Below, piece after piece: positions 30,501-41,453 of a stretch of 64,000 nucleotides of DNA (positions within the stretch are counted from its first letter, which is position 1; the number at the start of each line of letters is the position of its first letter). The notes beneath the pieces are model-generated. The model was not told the DNA's origin and made no database searches. It was given only the letters and a program-made list of their open reading frames with translations. This stretch comes from Aphis gossypii (taxonomy: Eukaryota > Arthropoda > Insecta > Hemiptera > Aphididae). Position numbers and translations under genes: made by a program. Location of the stretch: contig NC_065533.1 in the NCBI RefSeq assembly GCF_020184175.1, positions 4,176,695 through 4,240,694 of the forward strand, written 5' to 3'.

Positions 30501-33500
30501 CATCAATTTGAACACGTACGTTGTCCATCGAACACTGTATCAATAAATTGATAGAAAATAATTAAAATTTTTCAATTTATATTTAATAAATTTAGTAGAA
30601 ACTATACTATGTTACAATGTATTTAATATATATATGTTTAAATCTAGTCTCCTGGAATAATCAATTTATTTCTTAAATTTGGCTAATGTTCGGCGGTCAT
30701 GTGTCTTTAAGATGAATATTTTTTGATTCTACGGTTACAGTAGATTATAAGAGATGAGGGTTTTTATTTTTATTTCTTAAGTTTCATCATTTCTTTTCAT
30801 TTTATTTCATTATTCGATCAAAATACTAAATGACTAAAAATATTATAATAATGAACGTTGCCTAATTACCAAGATTTAATAATAAAAAAAAAAAAAATAG
30901 TTTCATATCTGCAATGTTTACATTTTTTGTGATAAAAATAATTTTATTTATTTATTTATTATTGTGGCATGTACATGTATAAATATTTATAAAACCTTAA
31001 TTTTATATTAAGGTATATATATATATTCAAATATACAGTTGTATAAAAAGAATTTAAGTTATTTATTACTACTAATACAGTCACTTGTGTGTGTAAGATA
31101 TTTTATTATTATTTATTTTCTTGTTTATGACTGAATAACTAAATACACTTATAATACATAATGTTATTTTTACATTTCATTTCAATTATTAGTCGGATCA
31201 ATGACTCACACAATAATATTGTTAAAAAAAATAACAACAAAGATCATTCTTTCCTTATTTGGTAAATAAACTCTGATAAAATAAATAAATCAAATTGTTG
31301 AATACACAGAGAATATTGAAATATTTTATTAAATAGTAAATAATAAATTTAAATTTAATGAAAATAAATAAAACCACATGATATCATTTTCAAATATGAT
31401 TGTTCTTAATATTTAATTTATATTTTTTTTATTAATTTAATCCAAACTAATTCTTTATCATATTTATTTCAGAAACGAAGATTTATATGATGAATAACTT
31501 TTAATTAATAATATAAAACGTTTATTAGTTTTTCAAAATTTAAATATTTATACCTATAAGTATAAATCAATTAATAAAATATAAAAAAAAAAAAATTATT
31601 TACTATTCATATTATTTTATATGTTTATCCTTCAGTAAAAATGAACACTATCTAGTATAATGAATTTACAATACTTATACATCGTACTTATTTAAATTTT
31701 ATCGATATTTTGTTATTTATTGAAATAAAATGAGAATTTTACAATTGTCTTATTAAAAAAAAAAAAAAAATACGTGATTACAATATACCTATTCAAATAC
31801 TATTTTTAGCAAGCTCTTAGAACACTTTAACACACAAAAATGATGTCAAAAAAAAAAAAAAAAAAATGATAATAATTCACAGAAAAGTATACCATTTTTC
31901 AAAACACTTATTTACAATTTTCTCTAAATCGCCTTACATTTTATTTATATAGCTATAAAATATACATAATACGTATATGTAAAATTTATAAATAACGAAT
32001 CTTTGAAAAAAATAAATCTTTAATTTGGATTTTTAAATAATAATATGCAACCAGTTGTTCTACATCGTTAAGACCAATAATAATTTAAATTGAAAATATT
32101 CGTTATATAATAATTTGATACTTTTTATGATCAAACTAAATACAAGTATAGTATATATTATTATTCAGATAACATAAACATAATGAATACATTTAATTTT
32201 AAATATTATTATTATTATTATAAGCATCTAAGTACGTACTTTATTGAAATAGGTACATTATTGTCCAGTATTTGCATTCATTAAGTATCTTAAATGTATT
32301 AATTAAATTATCTATCTGTAAGTATTACCCATTTTTTATCATTTTGCAACTTATTAAGTCATTTTAATTATTATACATTATCAGTCTTAAAATATATATT
32401 TGTGAAAAAATATTGTTATTACATTATTATATTTTATATTTTTCGTTTAAGGTTTATTATTTTACTATTAAATAATTATAATATGGAAAATTATATAATT
32501 TATTATAATAATAAAATAAACAAGTTCTCATTTTTTCGTGGTTTTAATGTGATATTTGTTAGTATTTATTTTACCATTATAGGTATAGTTTTTAATAGCA
32601 TGCATAAAATGTATTTCACATTATAATAACTTTAAGGAGTTTTAAATGAGTTTAGTTCGTAGTAAATACAAGTTCTAAACACAATTTCAAACACGTTGTT
32701 AAAACACGGATCGTGTAAAGCATTACGCATTTATTATTTCATTAGAACTTTTAACTTCATGTAACGAATAAGAAAAGTAATACCTCTATACAGTCGAAAT
32801 GATTTAACATAATAACCGAAGTATCTATTTAGTAATTATAATTGGATTCACGCACTACGTGTATATGTATGTATTATATCTGACGTGTTTCGAATGTCAA
32901 TTTACTACAGTGTTCATTTTGTGTGGGGATATTAAACTATCCAAAATACGGTTAGATACCTGAAATACAGTTCACTTATTTGAAATCTTGGGAGCATTTT
33001 CAGCTTCTAGGAAACATCGAAGTGTTATAACACAAATAATGTCGATTTTCGGAAAAATCCTTATTGCATCTCACATATACTTGGCACCATCGGGACCTAA
33101 GTAACTTTGTTGACATATTACTATTGTCTTGTTCTATACGTGTGTGCGAATTTTATATATTATTATATTGTTATACCTACGTATATCGATATCCCCAGAC
33201 GCATTTGGCTGCGATCAAACTACGCAATATGGAGCCAGGTGACGCTTGAGCGTGTAATAACACTAATAACGCATGTTATTTTCTTCTATGTCCAGGCAAA
33301 AAGTTTAATTTAGTATTTCAACGATACAAATCTCCGAGGAAATAAAACAAATTCCAACAAACATTATACTGGCATGGTACATATTAACCTACAATATATA
33401 CTAAACATATGAGATAATATCGCTTTAACTACATAAGTAGATACTATAAAGTACTACTGGAACTATATAATGAAAAACAAAAATTATATGATATATTATG

Positions 33501-36500
33501 TTATATGCAAAAACTAAAACTTAATATCACTCTCATCTAAAGCCTATCAAATTGTTTAATCAATGTTTTTATCAAAAAAGTTTTACATATTTTTTATTCA
33601 GACCGGGAAGAAACATAAAGGTATTTTACAAAAAATATCATTATTTACAAATAAGTATACTATCGTTGTATATATATATATATAAATATATTTTAAATTA
33701 TAGTTTAAATATACAAAACACAAATCTATAACGTTATTATAGTTTAAAAAAGTATATTAATTAAACTAAATTTTATTTTACTTACTTTGTGAAAAAAAAA
33801 TAATTTTTACATACCCTTTTTCATTAATATATTTAATTTAGAAAAGTATTAGAGTGCACATACATTGTCTATGACTTTAAAACATGCGATGTGTTAGATC
33901 TACAAAGATGTAATTTATTGTTTGTTATACTGGTTGATGAAAATGATAATTTATAACTATATTTATGATAACTTATTTTTTCAATTGTAGATTTTTGTGT
34001 AGATAATTTAAAATAATATTTATAAACGACTTATGACAAATATAGATTATACCTATTTTATATACTTTAAGCTAAGTATAATAAAATAAAGAGTATGACT
34101 TTGTTCTACAATATTTTATTTTATGAAAATAGCCAATGTCATTATCACACTTTTTGAGCATTAACACACTTTGAACCAAAATGTTGATTGAAATATAGAT
34201 TATTTTTATTTATTTTAATTTCTTTTCTTATTAACTACATTAATTAAAACACTGAGAAAATATACATATATTCTTAAACAATTCAAAATTTAGGCGCTTG
34301 TGATTTATAAAAACCTATAGAATACTTACGAGTGGTTTAATTAAAAACAGTTTAAGCCTGCCTGATATTTTGTTTTTAGTTTATAACAAATTTAAAAAAA
34401 GTATAATATAATGATAATATGTAAACCACAAATAAAACATTTCCTTATAACATAATTATGTATTTATAATGTTATCAATAGATTCAATTGTAATGTTTGA
34501 TATTCGATATTTAACAAAATAATGGCCATTTTAATAATGCGTACATTGTTAATTAATCTGCTATTATAATATAGGTATTGTTTATTTCATTAAAGACGCT
34601 CTAGAGAATATTGATTCATTATCATCCATCAATATGGCAGATGAACAGATCAAATAGCTTGATGATCGAAATATAGTATCAATTAAGCGTTGGATATTAA
34701 TTTCATCTATTATGATTAAAAACTACGTAAATATAATATAAATGCATAATATATTAACATATTAGCACTATTCGTTGTCTGAAAATATTCGAAACTATTT
34801 ATAATCAATAAAAATGTTTTGTCTTTAGTTCCTTAACACTAATTCTCAATACTTCATGTTCTGCAAGTTTTGTAAATGTATGGGTTTTTTTAACATAATA
34901 ATCAGCAGTAAATATGTAAAGCATCGATGACTATAACATTGCGGTTTTTTGCTAGAAATGGACGAATCAGTAAACGTATTAACGCAACTGTAATTAGTAC
35001 ATATTTTTTTTTTATTGCAAAATGACGTCTTGTGTAAAAACCTCGAAATGATAATTTAGCTAAAATAGAACAAATTAGTATAATTGTACCAGGAAAGTTT
35101 CAATCGTTTATTTTTTGTACTTAATATCCAATATCTCTATTATTAAAGAATATTTGTTATGTACACATCTTGTATAGTTTATATCTAATATGATTAATAC
35201 AATATGTTTGTTTAGTTTGTAATATATGTATTTTTTTTATATATATATATATAATTTTATCATTCCATTAGCGTTTTAAGAAAGTGCTTTGAAGTATTAT
35301 AAATATTTTTTTTAGATTCATATTACAGTCATGTGTGATTTTTTACATTATTTGAATTTCCATATCAAGCTGTTTTCAATTTGGTGTAGAAAATTGAACT
35401 GATATTGAATATTTGAGTTATTCCTATCTGGTTCGAAATTTAGGAATATAAAAACAAAATCATTTTGCTTTGAGTATGTTAGGTATCAGTTACACAGTTA
35501 CAATAAATTCATGTAATAACAGTTCTAGTTCTTCATAGAATAAGCATTGTAACTAGATTTAAAATATAATTTAATCATTAAATATAATCATTCTGATGTT
35601 ATATTATTTGTTTTATATTATCATGTAAAATTGTAATGTTAGGCTTTTTATCTTTCGTAATTTCATTGTTTTTAAATAATTGTTACACGTCACAAAAAAT
35701 ACATTACCAAAATATTTATATTAATTTATAAAAATAAAAAATTCTTTAATTTTAGCAAAAGTAATATTTTATTGCTTAATTTTCATAATGAAAATTAAAT
35801 TACATTATAATAATAATTATTATATTTTTCAAAAAAAAAAAATAAAAATAATAAACACGAACAATTAATTTACTAAATTTATAATTTACAAGTTGGAAAT
35901 CTAACCAAAATAGTAATTTTTGATTGGTGATATTTTAAATTTGTTGGTAATTTCATAGGAGCAATAAATATTTTGAAAAAATGTTAGAAACCATGCAAAA
36001 CCATGACTGAGAATCAATTATGACACAGAAAAAAATGTAACATTCACATTCATGATTTAATTAACACGTCATGCATGCGGTATTGTTTTGTTGTTATTTG
36101 CATATTTACATATATAACCCATCAATCGGCTTTATCTGATTTTATATTGTACCAATTTAATAGTTTGGTTTTAAGCCAGATATTAAAAAATTCTTTATTT
36201 TACATTTCCGGGGATTAAATTGTTATCCAATCTATTTCATCAACATTCTCTCTGTTTAAGGATACGTTTTCCTATGCGCTTTATCTTGTAATGGTATTTC
36301 GATTTATTATAGGGATGGTTGCTAGCAGTTTGTTAGTCCGACGAATGCATTGTGTATATCAGTTTAATTTACACCCTAACGTTATAGGTGATTGAAATTT
36401 CGTTTTATATTCCATACTTGGAACTAGTGTTGAAGAGTTGAAATAGATAAAAAAAAAAAAAAGATGTGTATGGTATTTTAAACTCTAAATTATTTATTCA

Positions 36501-36687
36501 GTTAAAAATTTAAATTATAAACTGTATGAACGTGATATAAAAATATAATATTGTACACATATTGTATTATACTTGGTAGAAATCAAATACATTTTTAAGA
36601 AGTCAATAAAATATGTAAATAAAATATTTTATAGCATGTACTGTAAGGAAAAAATCATGCAATTTGTAATTAATTATTAAATTGTAA
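24501..36687. other. Non-coding AT-rich DNA, no gene seen
   Basis: More than 12 kb with only accidental open frames (up to 76 codons) and many homopolymer A runs (28548-28560, 30885-30897, 31755-31770, 31849-31866). ATT trinucleotide runs occur near 32202-32222 and TA runs near 33668-33684 and 35240-35253. Slightly more balanced patches lie near 28080-28280 and 32990-33310. Confidence 0.45.
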
Positions 36688-37332
36688 TACATTACAAATG
36701 TCTTCTTAACTTCCTGTATCTGTCAAAAAATAATTCGCGTAACCAGAGTAAAATATTTAGGTTTAATCATTGACTGTTTCTTACGATGGAATATACATAT
36801 AACGGACTTAACTATGCGTTTAAGATCTATTATTTTTAAATTATACACTCTAAATAAAATATTGTGCAAAAGTATTATGTGTATCATATACAATGCTTTA
36901 TATAAATCAATTTTACAATATGGGTTATTAATGTGGGGAGGTTGTGCTGACAATGCAATAAGGCCATTAAAAACCCAACAAAACCAAGCGGTAAGAATCT
37001 GTTTAAATAAGTATGATTTAAAAGGCTCTACAGTTTCTAACTACAAAGAGTTGGAGGTATTGCCAGTCAGGTCTCTGTATGCACAATTTTCCATTTTAAG
37101 TGCTTCTAGAAATATCGATCATAAAAATTTAAATAAACGTGAATGTAGAGCATATGATCTACAAGTTAAGTATACAAAAAAAAATATTGATAAACATTTT
37201 TTGGATTATTTAGGTCCTACAAACTTCAATGCAATGCCTTTGTATCTTAAACAAAGTATATTTAATAATGTAAATAAAAAATCTAACGTTATAATAAATA
37301 AGAAATCTATTATAGGTAAACTGGCTGTTTAG
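36688..37332 (+). pseudogene. C-terminal fragment of non-LTR retrotransposon reverse transcriptase
   Basis: One open frame without a 5' start of its own; the first ATG at 36814 is internal. It contains RVKYLGLIID, then FLRWNIHI, the thumb-region motif SILQYGLLMWGGC and QQNQAVRICL, typical of the end of jockey/CR1-like reverse transcriptases as seen in many insect elements. The catalytic palm motifs (including the YADD-type box), the endonuclease and any ORF1 are missing, because they would lie 5' of the truncation. It ends at a natural-looking TAG (IIGKLAV*). The frame is intact, so the insertion may be fairly young. It lies in the same neighbourhood as DRC3 but on the opposite strand. Confidence 0.8.
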
Positions 37333-37407
37333 TGAGCTTTAATTTTAAGTTTTAGAAATTTAGTCTTTGTATTTTGTAAAGTATCATACAATTTTGTCAA
37401 ATAACTC

Positions 37408-37444
37408 ATTTACCCCATCACAAGCATCGCTTAAAGGGGTAAAT
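37408..37444 (+). repeat. 9-bp stem hairpin in retrotransposon 3' UTR
   Basis: ATTTACCCC (37408-37416) is perfectly complementary to GGGGTAAAT (37436-37444), with a 19-nt loop. It sits between the reverse transcriptase stop and the poly(A) tail. In several LINE families a 3' stem-loop is recognised by the element's own reverse transcriptase; that role here is inference. Confidence 0.65.
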
Positions 37445-37525
37445 TAATTCTACTACATATATATATATTTGTATTCTAGTTCTGTACACTATTATGAATA
37501 TTTTTCAATAAAAAAAAAAAAAAAA

Positions 37526-38290
37526 TTACCAAAATAAATACATAATATAATATTATCTAATTATATTATTATATTATTTAACATAATATTATCAGAATCC
37601 ATAAATAGTAATATTTCAGTATCGTATTATAATATTTTAAAATTAAAAATAATATTTACAGATTTCAAAATAAATTGCAATCAAATAAAAATAAAAATAA
37701 AACTGGTTAAGTCGCCATGATGTATTATTTATATTAGTTTAAGGTGTTTAAATTATTATGGTAGAATACTAGAATTTTTCAAATGCTTATTCTCAATATT
37801 ATTCAAATTATAATAACCAACATTTATTAATTATTTATGATAAATTTCTACTTTTGTACTAGTTATATTCGATGAAATCAATAATATTTTATTTTAAAAC
37901 GCTCTAAAAAACGAAGGAGGTTTTTTGACTAACTTTTTATTTTGAATTCTTAAAAGAACAACTAATAAGAAATCTTGTGTTCAATTTTAAAGCTTTAGCT
38001 ATTAATACAACGAGTTTTATACATTTTTAACTACAAAATAACTTGCAACTGTTTACTTTCAAAATTAAGACTTAATATCTTTACTCTTTACTTTAAATTG
38101 CTACTAAAAAAAACATATTATTAAAAATCGTATACTATATTTTCAATTTATTTTTTTTTGTTAAAAAAAAAATGTTACTGCCATAAATCGAAAAAATCTT
38201 TTTAAGTTAAAAACATTAAATGTCATAAATAGCTCTTAAATGTCTAAAATATTTTTAAAATAAAGTCATATCATGTCTAGAAAATGGTAA
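37526..38290. other. AT-rich spacer between retroelement and MITE, no gene seen
   Basis: Begins at the end of the retrotransposon poly(A) tract. Only short frames; no motif recognised. Confidence 0.5.
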
Positions 38291-38292
38291 TA

Positions 38293-38467
38293 CAGTAAAA
38301 CCTCTCCATAACGAATCCTCTATTAAACTGATTCCTCCTTATAACGGAAAATATCAATAGTCCCTGATCAAAAAATATAATATAATTCTACTTCCCCATA
38401 ACGGAAAACTCTTTATAACGAAAAAATTGTTGATCACAAGCAATTCCGTTATAAAGAGGTTTTACTG
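38293..38467. mobile_element. 175-bp pogo/Tigger-like MITE with TA target duplication
   Basis: Terminal inverted repeats are CAGTAAAACCTCT (38293-38305) and AGAGGTTTTACTG (38455-38467), 13 bp perfect. After two mismatches the similarity continues through ATAACG. TA dinucleotides flank both ends (38291-38292, 38468-38469), as expected for Tc1/mariner-superfamily insertion. Ends beginning CAGT and containing ACCTC with TATAACGG are characteristic of pogo/Tigger elements. There is no coding capacity, so it is non-autonomous. Internally the motif ATAACG(G)A recurs several times (see finding). Confidence 0.85.
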
Positions 38468-38469
38468 TA

Positions 38470-39416
38470 ATTATGTATTACTTTTTCTTAAATGTCAATT
38501 ATCTAAAGTTATCTATTTTCAACCTACTACAAAAAAAGTGCAATTAAATTGCTCCTAAATCTGAAGTCAGTAAAATAAAAAAAATAAAATAAAACACATT
38601 TTTGTAAAACCATTATTTTTATCACCTTTCATAGATTCTAAAATAATAACACGATTAACTTAACAATATATTTTTATTTCGTTTAAATTAATATAGTAAA
38701 ACAAAAAACATCCTAAAAACCAAAACCAAATTATGCAATTAATTGAACAATATTTTTTTTTAATTATCTGAGATTAACTAATAAATAAGTATTTATTTTT
38801 AAATTACCTACGTTAATTTAATTTCAGGTATAATACCTCCAAAGGTATTGCTTTTATTTTTTATATCTATTCTTGAATATGACATGTCCACTTTCACTAG
38901 CATTATTCATAACTTATATTAAATTATTTCCATTTTGTATTGTATATTTAGCTCATGAGAAAAACATGAATACATTAACCATATTACAATGTAGGTAAAA
39001 CAAACAGTAACAACTAGAAACCCTTTTAATCGTTTAATGCTGTTTATTGTTGTTTAAACTAGCCGATTTTCTCAAAAACAGTATACCATAACATAATATC
39101 ATTGAAATAAACGACAAATAAATTTAAATAAACTTAAAGCTTTTTTTAAAAAAAAAATGTTCTCTGAATTTACAATTTTTTCAAGAGAAATATTCATAAG
39201 AATGGTTTAAAATATTTATAATTTATAATATTACCTACAGCATTTTTCGGAGGTCATAAATAGTTATATTTACTACTGTAAACTGTGGTTTATTAACTTA
39301 CTTACTGAATATGTAATACAATATAGTATAGTTTAATTGTGTAAAAACTTGTCAATTACTAAACAAATGATAAAATGAAAGTGGTTTTACTAATAATTAA
39401 TCATAATAATGTTTTT
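38470..39416. other. AT-rich spacer downstream of DRC3, no gene seen
   Basis: Lies between the MITE and the DRC3 poly(A) signal. It contains A/T homopolymers and no coding potential. DRC3 transcription (minus strand) would terminate into this stretch. Confidence 0.5.
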
Positions 39417-39422
39417 TTTATT
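39417..39422 (-). terminator. Likely polyadenylation signal AATAAA of DRC3
   Basis: AATAAA reads on the minus strand about 120 nt after the DRC3 stop codon. The 3' UTR before it contains two identical 16-bp segments 50 bp apart (see repeat entry). Confidence 0.5.
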
Positions 39423-39430
39423 GATATTTT

Positions 39431-39496
39431 TAAACTAAAACATACTTTTTTATGATTTTTATATAATTATCTGTATTAATTAAACTAAAACATACT
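39431..39496 (+). repeat. Two 16-bp direct repeats, 50 bp period, in DRC3 3' UTR
   Basis: TAAACTAAAACATACT occurs at 39431-39446 and exactly again at 39481-39496. Both copies sit between the DRC3 stop and the likely poly(A) signal, so they would be part of the transcript. No function is recognised; a local duplication is the simplest origin. Confidence 0.6.
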
Positions 39497-39542
39497 CTTT
39501 GTAGATAACTAATATTATCTAGTTAAACATTTTTCCAGGATA

Positions 39543-41453
39543 TTATAGTTTTTTTAAAGATTTAAGCCAAATCGTTACATTATCACAATATTTAGTTATT
39601 TCTTCAAATACCATCCAAAATCTTTGCTTTTCAGAATTTTTCAAATCTTCAATTGATTTTGCAGCCCATTTTTTTGCATTAGAATTAAGTAGTTCTTCAC
39701 GCTTATATATCATTTCCATATGTTTATCAGACATTTTTACTACAGCATCATTTATTGCAAATCTAAAAGTCATAAGATCTTTTAAATATAGGTAGGTAAG
39801 TTTGTTGTTTTATCAATTAAATTATTCTCATTTTTTTTTTAAATAATTTTTAAAGGTTAAAATATATTTACAATATATATAATTGAAATACAAATTAAAA
39901 TTATAAATGTTGTGCATTTTTTGTGATTAATTTTTATACAAATTACAATAACAAATTTTTATAATACATCGGTTATTATTATATATATAGGTACATTGTT
40001 TTAGTATAATTATACAAAATAAGATATGTTATATTCAAATTGAATTGATTCTATTCATGTATACTCACCTATTCCCAAAGTGATTTATAAACTCCTTTGG
40101 TATTATTTTTATGGGATTATTTACCGCCAACCTAACATTTTCACTCAATATTTCAGAATAAGTACTTATAATTGCACGCATATTAAAAAATATTGGAACT
40201 AACAATTCCAAAAATAATTTCAGTTCTTCTTCTACAAGCTTTGTATATTTGCTTATCAGATCCATGATAGTTTTATTCATATAAATGTTTTTTTTGTGCA
40301 ATTTCCTTTTCATTATAATTATATCGCCTTCGGAAACAGAAACAAAGGATTCAATTGAAAAATGATCATTTTCAACTCCAACTCCAAATGAATCCTGACT
40401 AATGCCCATTCCATTTGTTTCAATATCCATTAATTGTTGTTCAGTAGGTTCCATCCTTAGTCTTCTTATTTCTTCAAATTCTTTTATAATATCACGGCTC
40501 TCATAAGTTAATTTTCTTTCAAATCTGTTATGACTCATTTTGAACTTGGAAAACATCTCATCTCTTACCGTCAATCTAAAAAAAAACCATTTAAATGAAA
40601 ATATTTCAATTTTATATACCACATTATAGTACTTTTGTAGACTTGTATTGTATAATTCCATTGCACTATCAGTAATTTGTTTCTTATATGTTGCAAAGGC
40701 CCCCCGAACAGTTGAGTTCCATTTACTCAACAATTCACCATCAAGATCTTCATGGTATAAATAATTGAAAAACTGTAAACCATCTGTCTCGTTTAAAAAA
40801 GCTTTGTGTATAAGGTTTGAATCTCCCAATATCTCTGAACCTGCTAAACTGTATTCGTCGTTAATTTCAACAGTTGATGAGCGTTCCTCGGCTGTTATAT
40901 GTACATTATCAAGGTATATTAACTTTGGAAATTGATCAACAATTAGTTGTCTATTATTATTGGTAGCAGGATTATTTGACAAGTCCATGCACTGTAAATA
41001 TTTGAAACGTTTCAAATAGTATATTTGATTAATATCGGTTATCTCATTATTGCTTATGTAAAATGCCTGTAACTGTAAACTGTTATCCAAATTTTTTAAT
41101 TCAGAAATTTTGTTGCCACTTAAGCTTAAAATATTTAACTTTGTTAAATGATCAAGATTTTCAATTGTTGTTATTCTATTATATGAAAGGTTCAGTTCTT
41201 CCAGTTTTGTAAGACAATCGAGGTTTTCGATTTTTTTTATTTTGTTGTGTGACAGTGTTAAACATTCTAAATTTGTAATTAATCTTAATCCAACAATGTG
41301 CACTATATTTAAAAGACTCAAATTTAATTTTTTTATAATTTGCCAGTCAAATTCTTGTTCCAACGATAGTATGAGAGCGACATCTTTCGAACATTCATGT
41401 TTCAAATATGATTTTTTAATAATTTCAGATGAAATTACTTGTGGTAGATCCAT
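39543..41453 (-). CDS. DRC3: Dynein regulatory complex subunit 3 (DRC3/LRRC48), complete, three exons
   Basis: Subunit of the nexin-dynein regulatory complex of motile axonemes; in an insect this means sperm flagella and possibly chordotonal cilia. Coding exons on the minus strand are 41453-40633, 40575-40069 and 39762-39543 (821+507+220 nt, 515 residues plus TAA). The family is usually about 520 residues. Residues about 41-166 form five to six SDS22-type leucine-rich repeats (LSHNKIKKIENL, LSYNRITTIENL, LSGNKISELKNL), with an LRR cap PKLIYLDN near 176-183. The rest is charged and helical. The segment IYYLKRFKYLQ and the C-terminal motif FAINDAVVKMSDKH...REELL align with vertebrate DRC3 as I remember it. 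The ATG at 41453 has A at -3 and G at +4; the open frame extends 11 codons upstream without another ATG. Intron 2 (40068-39763) joins AG with A to give Arg. An AATAAA lies at 39422-39417, about 120 nt after the stop. An additional upstream exon cannot be excluded. Confidence 0.85.
39763..40068 (-). other. DRC3: Intron 2 of DRC3, 306 nt
   Basis: The donor AATAG|GTGAGT at 40069/40068 is close to consensus and precedes an in-frame TGA. The acceptor CTTTTAG lies at 39763. The phase fits: two bases AG upstream plus A downstream make AGA (Arg), giving FGN-R-FAINDAVV across the junction. Confidence 0.8.
40576..40632 (-). other. DRC3: 57-nt in-frame intron 1 of DRC3
   Basis: The open frame runs through this segment without a stop, giving an unlikely hydrophobic insert (YNVVYKIEIFSFKWFFF). 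On the minus strand the segment starts GTACTA and ends with nine T residues followed by AG, a typical acceptor. Its length is a multiple of three. Removing it joins SLQK to LTVRDEMFSKF. The distance to the next alignable FEE motif then equals that in the vertebrate protein, by my own hand alignment from memory. The other obvious donor (GTATAT, 13 nt further in) would break the frame. The donor is weak (AA|GTACTA), so retention or another boundary is possible. Confidence 0.65.

Larger units (their letters stand above)
36688..37525 (+). mobile_element. 5'-truncated non-LTR (LINE-type) retrotransposon copy
   Basis: The unit consists of the reverse transcriptase tail, about 175 nt of 3' UTR, an AATAAA at 37507-37512 and a poly(A) tract to about 37525. 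This is the layout of a dead-on-arrival LINE copy. The 5' border is only approximate (somewhere in 36688-36722), and I did not find a convincing target-site duplication. The 3' UTR has a hairpin (separate entry). Confidence 0.75.

Noticed and set aside
36723..36953. 76-codon minus-strand frame
   Set aside because: Lies antisense to the reverse transcriptase fragment; no independent support.
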